DNA from: an uncultured Clostridia bacterium
Lineage (GTDB): Bacteria > Bacillota > Clostridia > Oscillospirales > Acutalibacteraceae
Direction of reading: 5' to 3'
DNA: 64,000 bases
Assembly (NCBI GenBank): GCA_937907605.1
Contig: CALCYI010000012.1
Location: forward strand, 52,200-116,199
Made by a program: the position numbers and the translations under genes. A model generated the notes under the pieces. It searched no databases. It was given only the letters and a program-made list of their open reading frames with translations, and was not told where the DNA came from. Below, piece by piece: positions 57,074-64,000 of this stretch; the first letter of the stretch is position 1; each line of letters opens with the position of its first letter.

Positions 57074-58879
57074 ATGGATAAAAACGTTTACTATCAGCCG
57101 CCAATACAGAGCGGCGGAAATATGCCGCCCGTGCAGCAGGATATTAATATGTTTCAGACGCCGCCCCCGCCGATGCCGAATGGTGCTCCCGTGCCGCCGC
57201 CGTATATGCCTGCGCCCGTTACGGTTAAGAAAAAAGAGCACAAGCCCCTTTCCAAGAAGGACAATATTTTTGTATTTATCTTTCTTGCCACCGCGTTTCT
57301 TTTCGTTGATTTCGCACTCTTCCACGGCTTTGCGCTCGGCTTCACTATTTCGTATTTCATTCTTTTCGGCGTAAGCACCGCTTACCTTTGGGACAGAGAG
57401 GGCAAGCCCGATTTATTCTCGCTTTGCTGCGGGGCAATCTCCCTTGCGGGCTCGGTTACATTCAGCCTGTATTCAAACGATTTTATCAATACCATTATGT
57501 TTATACTTATCGCAGGACTCTTCACTCTGTACTGTCTCGGTATAAGCAGGAGCTATTCAAAGAGCAGGGGCAATTTCAAAATGCTTATCGATTTGTTCTA
57601 CGCTTCGGTAATTGAAACGTTTGAGAATATCGGCGATATTATTGGCTCTCTTAAATCTGAGGCGGACAGAAGCAAGCGCAATATGAGCGCGCTTATCGGC
57701 GTTCTGATTGCCGTACCCGTGCTTGCGGTAATTATACCGCTTCTAATTTCGAGCGACGCCGCGTTTGAGAAGCTCGTCGGCGTTATCGCAAAGAATATCG
57801 GTAAGTACCTGCTTGAGCTTGCAATTGCAATAGTTCTTACTCCGTTCTTATTCTCATATATGTTCGGTAAGAAGAATAAGCTAAATGTACAGTCAAGGAA
57901 GAACGTCGGTAATTTCAAAAAGAAGGTACCCGTATCGGGAAGTGTTGCCTTCCTTTCCGTAATCTCCTTTACCTATCTTGTTTACCTCTTCTCACAGCTT
58001 GCGTACTTCTTCTCCGCCTTCAGCGGACTTCTCCCCGAGGGCTATACCCGCGGCGCGAGCGCGTTTGCAAGGCGCGGCTTTTACGAGATGTTCGCAATCT
58101 GCGCAATAAACGTAGTAATGATTTCAATTATCAGTATGGTAACCAAGAGGAAGCAGGGCAAGGTATCGACGGGTATTAAGGTGCTCTCGCTCTTTATATC
58201 GCTTTTCTCCGTGCTGATGATTATTACCGCTATTCAGAAAATGAAGCTTAATATAACCACCTACGGCTTTACGAGGAACAGGCTTTTAATCTTCGTATTT
58301 ATGCTGATGATTTTAGTGGTAATTATCTTCTTTATTATTCATATCTTTGCGCCTAAGGTTCCCTATATGCAGCCGATTATCATAATCTGCTCCGCTATGT
58401 TCGTTGCGCTTTCGTTTGCTAATATCGACGCGTTTACCTATGAGCATAACGTTAAGGCGTATGAAAACGGAACGCTGAAAAAGCTCGATATGTATACGAT
58501 TTCAACGCTCAATAACAGCGATATGTACTTTGCAAAGCTTGCGCAGAGCGAGGATAAGGATATTGCTCATAAGGCGCAGGTATGGCTTATCCGCGAATAC
58601 TTCGTATATGACAGCTCAAATTATGTAATTAAGGATAACGAGATGAAACTGAGAGAGCCCTCCGATTTCCGCTCTTATTGCAGGGACAACGAGAAGGCTA
58701 ATAAGACGGTAATTGATTACTACAATTCACTTGATACTTACGACAGGCTCTCCTTCGACCTTACTCAGCATCTCCTTGAGGACGGTTATTACGATTATGA
58801 TAAGGACATAATCGAGGATTATAACGGCAATCACGCTTATAACGCCGACACAGGACGTTACGAAGAAGTTAAAGATTAA
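57074..58879 (+). CDS. DUF4173-type polytopic membrane protein
   Basis: A 601-residue protein. A Pro/Gln/Met-rich cytoplasmic head (about 7-50, PPPPMPNGAPVPPPYMP) is followed by about 12 membrane spans (68-455) and a soluble C-terminal domain (about 460-601). The segments GYTRGASAFARRGFYEMFAI and NITTYGFTRNRL are the recognisable DUF4173 signatures. The family has no known function. Start after GGAGG. Single gene between two hairpins. Confidence 0.8.
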   Translation: MDKNVYYQPPIQSGGNMPPVQQDINMFQTPPPPMPNGAPVPPPYMPAPVTVKKKEHKPLSKKDNIFVFIFLATAFLFVDFALFHGFALGFTISYFILFGVSTAYLWDREGKPDLFSLCCGAISLAGSVTFSLYSNDFINTIMFILIAGLFTLYCLGISRSYSKSRGNFKMLIDLFYASVIETFENIGDIIGSLKSEADRSKRNMSALIGVLIAVPVLAVIIPLLISSDAAFEKLVGVIAKNIGKYLLELAIAIVLTPFLFSYMFGKKNKLNVQSRKNVGNFKKKVPVSGSVAFLSVISFTYLVYLFSQLAYFFSAFSGLLPEGYTRGASAFARRGFYEMFAICAINVVMISIISMVTKRKQGKVSTGIKVLSLFISLFSVLMIITAIQKMKLNITTYGFTRNRLLIFVFMLMILVVIIFFIIHIFAPKVPYMQPIIIICSAMFVALSFANIDAFTYEHNVKAYENGTLKKLDMYTISTLNNSDMYFAKLAQSEDKDIAHKAQVWLIREYFVYDSSNYVIKDNEMKLREPSDFRSYCRDNEKANKTVIDYYNSLDTYDRLSFDLTQHLLEDGYYDYDKDIIEDYNGNHAYNADTGRYEEVKD

Positions 58880-58886
58880 TATTAAT

Positions 58887-58913
58887 AAAACGGGCTCTTG
58901 CCCGTTTTATTTT
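58887..58913 (+). terminator. terminator after the DUF4173 gene
   Basis: AAAACGGGC-TCTT-GCCCGTTTT followed by ATTTTTAT. Confidence 0.88.
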
Positions 58914-58941
58914 TATATGTTAGAATGATTTCGGTGATTAT

Positions 58942-59214
58942 ATGGACATTAAGCGTCTTGAAGCGCTCTCAAAGCTTGAGCTCAATGAGATAGAGCGCGA
59001 AAAATGCGAAAAAGAGATTGACGAGGTCATTGAATATTTTAATATTCTCAGCACTCTTGATACCGAGGGTATTGAGCCGCTGACCCATCATTTTGATATA
59101 AAAAACGTATTGCGCGCGGATACGGTTAAGCCGTCGGTAAGCGTTTCGGATATCATCGCAAACGCCGAAAGCGAGGACGGCTTTTTCGTTACGCCTAAGG
59201 CAACGGAGGGCTGA
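58942..59214 (+). CDS. gatC: Asp/Glu-tRNA amidotransferase subunit C
   Basis: A 90-residue GatC, which wraps around GatA and GatB in the GatCAB complex that turns Glu-tRNA(Gln) and Asp-tRNA(Asn) into the correct products. It shows the family pattern MDIKRLEALSKLELNEIERE, FNILSTLDTEGIEPLTHHFD, ENVLRADTV-like (KNVLRADTV) and FFVTPKATEG. Length normal. Start after GGTGAT. It precedes gatA by one base. Confidence 0.93.
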   Translation: MDIKRLEALSKLELNEIEREKCEKEIDEVIEYFNILSTLDTEGIEPLTHHFDIKNVLRADTVKPSVSVSDIIANAESEDGFFVTPKATEG

Positions 59215-59215
59215 T

Positions 59216-60475
59216 ATGGATATTACTAAGCTTACTGCCCTTGAGCTTGCCCAGAAGATAAAACGCAGGGAGCTTTCCTGCGTAGAGGTAACGAGGGCGT
59301 TTCTTGAAAAAGAGGATATTTATAACGCCTTCATAACCCGTGACAAAGAGTACGCACTTAAGCGCGCCGAGGAGGTTCAGCTCCGTATTGACTCGGGCGA
59401 GATGTGCTCTGCTCTCGCGGGCGTGCCTATTGCGGTAAAGGACAATATCTGTACGAGGGATTTTCGTGCCACCTGCGGCTCAAAAATGCTTGAAAGCTTT
59501 ATACCGCCTTACAACGCCACGGTTGTTGAAAAAATCAATGCCGCCGATATGATAATTATCGGTAAAACGAATATGGACGAGTTTGCTATGGGGAGCACGG
59601 GCGAGACCTCGTTCTTCGGAGCCGCTTTAAACCCGCTTGATACCTCGCGCTGTGCGGGCGGCTCGTCGAGCGGCTCTGCGGCTGCGGTTGCGGGAGGTCT
59701 TGCTCCGCTTGCGCTCGGCACTGATACGGGCGGTTCAGTGCGACAGCCCGCGGCATACTGCGGCATTACGGGGCTTAAGCCCACCTACGGCGCGGTATCA
59801 AGGTATGGGCTTATTGCCTACGCCTCGTCGCTTGATACCATAGGTATACTTTCGAAAAACACCGCCGACGCGGCGGCACTTTTTGAGATTATAAAGGGCG
59901 CTGACTACAGGGACTCGACCTCATTTTATAAGCCGTGTGAAAGAGCGAAAAAGCCTTACAGGGTTAAGAAGCTCGATAAGCTTCCGCTCTCGGACTACGC
60001 CGTTCCCGCTTATTATATAATCGCGTGTGCGGAGGCTTCGTCAAACCTTGCAAGATATGACGGAGTTCGCTTCGGTCACCGCGCAGAAGATACAAAAAGT
60101 GTTGAGGAGCTGTTCGTTAAATCACGCACCCGGGGCTTCGGGAGCGAGGTTAAAAAGCGTATTATGCTCGGTAACTTCGTGCTCTCGGCGGGATACTATG
60201 ACGAATATTATTTAAAGGCGCTTAAGGTTAAACGGCTGATTACCGAGGAGATTATGAAGGCGCTTAAAGACTGCGATTTCTTATTGCTCCCTACTGTTAC
60301 GGGCGCTGCGCCGAAGCTTAACGAGAGCCTTATGAACCCTCTTGAAATGTACAAAACCGATACCTTTACTGTTATTGCAAATCTTACGGGGCTTCCCGCG
60401 CTGACGCTTTCCGACGGAAGCCAGCTAATAGGCAAACCCTTTAGTGAAACGGATTTACTGAGCTATGAAATATGA
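59216..60475 (+). CDS. gatA: Asp/Glu-tRNA amidotransferase subunit A, shortened
   Basis: The amidase subunit that releases ammonia from glutamine. At 419 residues it is well below the usual 480-490. The Ser-cisSer-Lys triad is intact: AVKDNICTRD, then GGSSSGSAAAVAGGLAPLALGTDTGGSVRQP (in parts, about 142-172). Two stretches are missing. About 40 residues between DSTSFYKPCERAKKP and YAVPAYYIIACAEASSNLA are reduced to a short Lys-rich linker, and the C-terminus ends soon after QLIGKPF. The reading frame is clean. It overlaps gatB by 11 bp, so translation is coupled. Confidence 0.92.
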   Translation: MDITKLTALELAQKIKRRELSCVEVTRAFLEKEDIYNAFITRDKEYALKRAEEVQLRIDSGEMCSALAGVPIAVKDNICTRDFRATCGSKMLESFIPPYNATVVEKINAADMIIIGKTNMDEFAMGSTGETSFFGAALNPLDTSRCAGGSSSGSAAAVAGGLAPLALGTDTGGSVRQPAAYCGITGLKPTYGAVSRYGLIAYASSLDTIGILSKNTADAAALFEIIKGADYRDSTSFYKPCERAKKPYRVKKLDKLPLSDYAVPAYYIIACAEASSNLARYDGVRFGHRAEDTKSVEELFVKSRTRGFGSEVKKRIMLGNFVLSAGYYDEYYLKALKVKRLITEEIMKALKDCDFLLLPTVTGAAPKLNESLMNPLEMYKTDTFTVIANLTGLPALTLSDGSQLIGKPFSETDLLSYEI

Positions 60476-61874
60476 AACCGTGTGCGGCTTGGAGGTTCAT
60501 ACCGAGCTTTTAACAAAAACAAAAATATTCTGCTCCTGTACTACCGACTTCGGAGGCGAGGCTAACTCCCACTGCTGCGAGGTCTGTACGGGTATGCCCG
60601 GAACGCTCCCCGTTCTTAACGAAAGGGTGCTTGAATATGCGGTGAAATGCGGGCTTGCGCTTGGCTGCGAGATTACGCGTTTCAGCCGCTTTGACAGGAA
60701 AAATTATTTTTATCCCGACTTGCCCAAGGCGTATCAGATTTCACAGCTCTATCTTCCGATATGTAAAAACGGTGCAGTTGAGATTAATGACTCTGTAAAC
60801 GGCGGTAAGAAAACCGTCAGAATCCGCGAAATTCATATGGAGGAGGACGCTGGAAAGCTGATTCATAAAGACGGCAGAAGCTTTATTAATTATAACCGCG
60901 CAGGCGTGCCGCTTCTCGAAATCGTAAGCGAGCCCGATCTTTCAAGCGGTGAGGAGGCGGCTGAGTATACTCAAAAGCTCAGGGAGATTCTTAAATATAT
61001 CGGCATATCCGACTGTAAGATGCAGGAGGGCTCGCTCAGAGCGGACGTAAATGTATCCGTAAGGGAGCGGGGAAGTACTGACCTCGGTACAAGGACGGAA
61101 ATGAAGAACCTCAGCTCCTTTAAGGCAATAAAGGCTGCGGTGGATTTTGAAGCTCAGCGCCAGATAACGCGCCTTGAAAACGGCAGAGCTATTAAGCAGG
61201 AAACGCGCCGCTGGGACGAAAATAAAAACGCCTCAGTCCTTATGAGAACTAAGGAGACGGCTGACGATTATAAATATTTCCCCGAGCCCGACATTCCGCC
61301 GCTTGTAATAAGCGGGGAGTATATCGAGCGTATCAGAGCAGACCTGCCCGAGCTTCCCGAGGTAAAAAGGACGCGCTACGTTGATATGGGACTGTCGGAG
61401 TACGAGGCGGAGATTCTCACGGGCGAGCCCGAATATGCAAAACTGTTTGAACAAACCGCCGAACTGACCGATAATCCGAAGGAAAGCGCAAAGTGGATAA
61501 TGGGCGAGTATCTTATGCTGAAAAAAGAGGCTGAGGGCGACCTTGCGCCAGAGCCGCTCGCAAAGATAATAAAGCTTGTGAACGGCGGAAAAATTACAAG
61601 GGAGTCTGGCAAAAAGGCTTTGCGTGCCGTATTTACCGAAGGCGCAGAGCCGCTGAGCTTTATCAAAGAAAACGGACTTGAGGTAATCGCGGATAAGGAG
61701 CTTATTAACCGCATTTGCTCTGAAGTAATTAACGAAAACGTCAAGGCGGTAAGGGAGTACAAAAAGGGCAAGGATAAGACGTTTAACTTTCTGTTCGGTC
61801 AATGTATGCGCGAGCTCAAGGAAAAGGCAAGCCCCGACGATATAAAGAGAACACTAAAAGAAAAACTCGGTTGA
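60465..61874 (+). CDS. gatB: Asp/Glu-tRNA amidotransferase subunit B
   Basis: A 469-residue GatB, the kinase/tRNA-binding subunit of GatCAB. It has KYETVCGLEVHTELLTKTKI, zinc cysteines in FCSC and NSHCCEVCTGMPGTLPVLNE, DLPKAYQISQ, IHMEEDAGKLIH, the NYNRAGVPLLEIVSEPD motif and the C-terminal YqeY-like tail (about 320-469). Normal length. Start is inside the end of gatA. Its stop sits in a terminator hairpin. Confidence 0.96.
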   Translation: MKYETVCGLEVHTELLTKTKIFCSCTTDFGGEANSHCCEVCTGMPGTLPVLNERVLEYAVKCGLALGCEITRFSRFDRKNYFYPDLPKAYQISQLYLPICKNGAVEINDSVNGGKKTVRIREIHMEEDAGKLIHKDGRSFINYNRAGVPLLEIVSEPDLSSGEEAAEYTQKLREILKYIGISDCKMQEGSLRADVNVSVRERGSTDLGTRTEMKNLSSFKAIKAAVDFEAQRQITRLENGRAIKQETRRWDENKNASVLMRTKETADDYKYFPEPDIPPLVISGEYIERIRADLPELPEVKRTRYVDMGLSEYEAEILTGEPEYAKLFEQTAELTDNPKESAKWIMGEYLMLKKEAEGDLAPEPLAKIIKLVNGGKITRESGKKALRAVFTEGAEPLSFIKENGLEVIADKELINRICSEVINENVKAVREYKKGKDKTFNFLFGQCMRELKEKASPDDIKRTLKEKLG

Positions 61875-61893
61875 GCAGTCAACCGAGTTTTTC
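61863..61893. terminator. bidirectional terminator after gatB
   Basis: AAACTCGGTTGA-GCAG-TCAACCGAGTTT plus TT; the gatB stop codon is inside the stem. Confidence 0.88.
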
Positions 61894-61894
61894 T

Positions 61895-62830
61895 TTACGG
61901 CTTGCACGCTCCGCAGGGCTCGTACCCTCCGTTTATTAAATCGTCGCGCGTTCCGTAATAGGTCCTTTTGTTTTCGTCCTTAATGTCAGAAACCTTGTCG
62001 CAGGTATCCTTGTGAAACTTTTTGTTATTAACGTTGATAATATAATTATGCTTTTCGGCGCTCTTGTCCTCCTCAGCGAGCTTGCTCTTACCCGTCTTAT
62101 AGTCGATAATAATGCCGGGCTGAACGTTATAGCAGTAGACGTTGTAGCAGATTTTTTTGCCGTTATCCTCTACGGAGTAGCCCTCCATATGAACGCCCCT
62201 TGCAACGAGCTCGTTGCCCTTGAATATCGGCGTAACCCTGTACAGTACGTGGTTGCCCGTGTTCCTGACGTAGTTAGTAACCTTCTGCTCAAAGGGAAGC
62301 ATGCCCTCGGTATTTAGGTACCTCGTGCCTGTAATAAGATTTCTCTCATTAGCATTCTCGGCAGTCAGTGAGTGCGCTATTAAATGACAGCGGTTATATA
62401 GGCTCAGTCCGTCGACGAAGCCGTATTCAACGTGCTGCCAGCCCGTAGGCTTAACTGAATTAATGGGCTCTCTTTCGCCCGTGGGCATTAAATCCTGTCC
62501 AATGCAGGCTATGCAGGTGGTACACCTTCCGAGCTTGTCAAGCTTCCCGTATTTTTCGTATGACTCAGTCGTTAAATCCTTTTCGGTAAAATCGGGCTTG
62601 TTGTCGTTGATAATGACGTATGCGCTTCCTGAGTATTCGGGAACGTTATCCAGGCTATAGCTTTTATTGTCTGCTTTTACAGTCGTAACGCGTGAGACCT
62701 TGACGGTGGTACTGTCGTCCTCAAAGTCGTTGAAATCAAACGCTTTATTGGTGATAAGCCCGACTATTACCGCAAGTACGACAAGTATCGCCGAAAAAAT
62801 GACGTTCTTTTTTTTCTTTTTCTTATCCAT
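61895..62830 (-). CDS. membrane-anchored DNA/RNA non-specific endonuclease
   Basis: A 311-residue protein with a Lys-rich head, one span (about residues 9-27) and an extracellular beta-beta-alpha-metal nuclease domain. The core is NRCHLIAHSLTAENANERNL with the catalytic His (DRGH in the family; here NRCH), then ITGTRYLNTEGMLPFEQKV and YVRNTGNHVLYRVTPIF, as in streptococcal DNases. A C-terminal Cys-bearing module (about 265-311, KKFHKDTCDKVSD and YEPCGACKP) resembles an Ada-type metal-binding fold. Likely degrades extracellular DNA. Start after AGAGGTG. Confidence 0.9.
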   Translation of the reverse strand: MDKKKKKKNVIFSAILVVLAVIVGLITNKAFDFNDFEDDSTTVKVSRVTTVKADNKSYSLDNVPEYSGSAYVIINDNKPDFTEKDLTTESYEKYGKLDKLGRCTTCIACIGQDLMPTGEREPINSVKPTGWQHVEYGFVDGLSLYNRCHLIAHSLTAENANERNLITGTRYLNTEGMLPFEQKVTNYVRNTGNHVLYRVTPIFKGNELVARGVHMEGYSVEDNGKKICYNVYCYNVQPGIIIDYKTGKSKLAEEDKSAEKHNYIINVNNKKFHKDTCDKVSDIKDENKRTYYGTRDDLINGGYEPCGACKP

Positions 62831-62879
62831 TTTACACCTCTGAGCGTTATTCTGATATAATCATACCATATATCAGACC

Positions 62880-63896
62880 TCAGTGCAATTTTATTTTTCT
62901 GTTTTCGAGGTCGAATACCGCAACTGCGCAGCCGATTATCATAACCGCACTTAATGAGAGTGAGCCTTGAGTAAACTGATGCACGGGCGAGGAAATATTG
63001 TTATATACGGATACGCTGTCGGGAAAAAGCATGAGAAATATTCTGCAAATTGCATAGGAGAGTGTGGCGCACATTGTTCTTCCGATAAGGAAGTCGATAT
63101 ATTTAAAGCCCATATCCTTGAGGTAGCCGAGGAGCTGGAGATGCACGCAGAGCCCGCCGAACGAAAGAAAAAACGCACAGTAGGGAAGCGGGAGCAGTCT
63201 TTGGGGCGTACATACGCCGCTTGTTATTTCAAATAGCGGAATCAAAAACCGAGGAAGCTTAACTATTCCCGTTACCGCGCTGAAGAAAACTATGTAAGCC
63301 GACATCAGCGCGAGCGCCTTAACCGTTTTTTCAGCCGCGGCGGAGAGCGGATTAGGAGCACAGGGAATAATTTCTTTACTTTCAAAGCTAATACTTTTGC
63401 CCCTGAAAATTAGCGCGCAGATAAGCGCGGAAATAACGTTTGAAGTAAACAGGAGCAAACCCGTTTTAATGCTCCCGTAGCAGGCCGTACCTACTGCGGT
63501 TATTATGAAAGCCGCGCCGCCGCATAGGTTAAAGCGCATTATTCTCCTGGCGGTGTCGCCGTTAATTATTCCTTTCTCAAAAAGCGAATGGGTTAAAAGC
63601 GTTCCCGCGGGATAGCCTCCGATTAAGCCAAGCACAACGGCGCAAGCAGTCCGCCTCGGCAGGTTGAACAGCGCTTCAAACCACCCTGAAAACAGAATAT
63701 CAAATGCGTTTTTACACCTTGAATTAATTATCAGATTACAAATTATCAGTACGGGAAGCAGGGAGGGGATTATTATATTTTCGCAAATGCCTATGCCGTT
63801 TACCGCTCCCGCCCTTGCCTCCTTTGAGAAGCATATAAGTATTCCTATTACGGCGCAGAGCAGGAACGCGCCGAGTGTATCACTAATCTTTTTCAT
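62880..63896 (-). CDS. ylbJ: YlbJ-type sporulation integral membrane protein
   Basis: A 338-residue membrane protein of the nucleoside-recognition (Gate) superfamily, with about eight spans. CENIIIPSLLPVLIICNLII and the Gly-rich LGLIGGYPAGTLLTHSLFEKG near residues 90-110 are the clearest YlbJ features, followed by FNLCGGAAFIITAVGTACYG. B. subtilis ylbJ is sigma-E dependent and needed for spore resistance. With ypeB it supports endospore formation. It lacks nearby spore operon partners. The gene's start is preceded by a weak AAATAATATG context, so the start is slightly uncertain. Confidence 0.8.
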   Translation of the reverse strand: MKKISDTLGAFLLCAVIGILICFSKEARAGAVNGIGICENIIIPSLLPVLIICNLIINSRCKNAFDILFSGWFEALFNLPRRTACAVVLGLIGGYPAGTLLTHSLFEKGIINGDTARRIMRFNLCGGAAFIITAVGTACYGSIKTGLLLFTSNVISALICALIFRGKSISFESKEIIPCAPNPLSAAAEKTVKALALMSAYIVFFSAVTGIVKLPRFLIPLFEITSGVCTPQRLLPLPYCAFFLSFGGLCVHLQLLGYLKDMGFKYIDFLIGRTMCATLSYAICRIFLMLFPDSVSVYNNISSPVHQFTQGSLSLSAVMIIGCAVAVFDLENRKIKLH

Positions 63897-63913
63897 ACTA
63901 AATAATATGAAAA

Positions 63914-63941
63914 AAGGAAGCGGTATTTTCCGCTTCCTTTA
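63914..63941. terminator. hairpin upstream of ylbJ
   Basis: AAAGGAAGCGG-TATTTT-CCGCTTCCTTT. It probably ends a gene that lies beyond the window on the minus strand, or a plus-strand transcript. Confidence 0.75.
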
Positions 63942-63967
63942 ATTATTGGTCTTCAGCACAGAATAAA

Positions 63968-63986
63968 CCCCCAGTTCTACTGGGGG
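63968..63986. repeat. CCCCCAG-TTCTA-CTGGGGG hairpin at the window edge
   Basis: A perfect 7-bp stem with a 5-nt loop, preceded by AAA and followed by AATAAAAA. It resembles end hairpins of small transposons but nothing more of an element is inside the window. Confidence 0.5.
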
Positions 63987-64000
63987 AATAAAAACGCTTT

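Overview
The window looks like chromosome from an anaerobic, spore-forming member of the Clostridia, most likely an Oscillospiraceae/Ruminococcaceae-type gut bacterium. Support comes from the Firmicutes-style secE-nusG-rplKA-rplJL cluster, a rubredoxin-rubrerythrin fusion, GatCAB, class III fructose bisphosphatase, the spore proteins YpeB and YlbJ, a LexA-type SOS box, and sigma-A promoters with 17-bp spacers throughout. Species cannot be fixed from sequence alone. Coding density is high on both strands. I see no rRNA, tRNA or CRISPR array.

Layout. 1-0.75 kb: rubrerythrin. 0.9-6.3 kb: rpmG-secE-nusG, then rplK-rplA behind an apparent L1 autoregulatory leader, then an AT-rich island (hairpin array, four-helix-bundle/bAvd-like gene, divergent HTH regulator and membrane protein), then rplJ-rplL behind an L10-type leader. 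rpoB does not follow rplL. 6.3-8.7 kb: two unrecognised envelope-type proteins. 8.75-12.5 kb: iolG-iolD-iolE inositol operon. 12.6-13.8 kb: a candidate small RNA, an SOS-box-controlled pair with a sigma-region-4-like protein, and a palindromic inter-gene element. 13.8-15.8 kb: pyridoxal kinase and an AI-2E permease. 16-18.9 kb: ACT protein-hom-lysC (aspartate family). 19-24 kb: greA-lysS (fused to YegP-like domains)-degenerate sortase-membrane protein-TagH-like ABC ATPase. 24-25.1 kb: a REP-associated transposase pseudogene with a GNAT gene, apparently inserted into a terminator. 25.2-29.6 kb: yebC, M28 peptidase, class III fbp. 30-34.6 kb: glyA-teichoic-type glycerophosphotransferase-aminotransferase-trpS. 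34.6-36.1 kb: membrane protein/XRE pair and LMW phosphatase. 36.2-39.7 kb: pgk-tpiA-gpmI. 39.9-44.6 kb: lipoprotein zincin, XRE-membrane sensor, small lipoprotein, ypeB. 44.7-49.5 kb: proB-proA-propeller protein-flippase. 49.6-55 kb: glgP, GH13 amylase, GT2. 55-58.9 kb: DUF2975/HTH pair, two small exported proteins, DUF4173 protein. 58.9-61.9 kb: gatCAB with an unusually short GatA. 61.9-63.9 kb: anchored nuclease and YlbJ.

Most genes are housekeeping: translation, glycolysis, proline and aspartate-family amino acids, glycogen, wall polymers. Items that deserve a second look are the hairpin array beside the bAvd-like gene, the LysRS-YegP fusion followed by a sortase lacking its catalytic residues, the 12.6-kb small RNA, the SOS-controlled sigma-like pair with its palindromic neighbour, and a dispersed hairpin repeat with compensatory stem changes.
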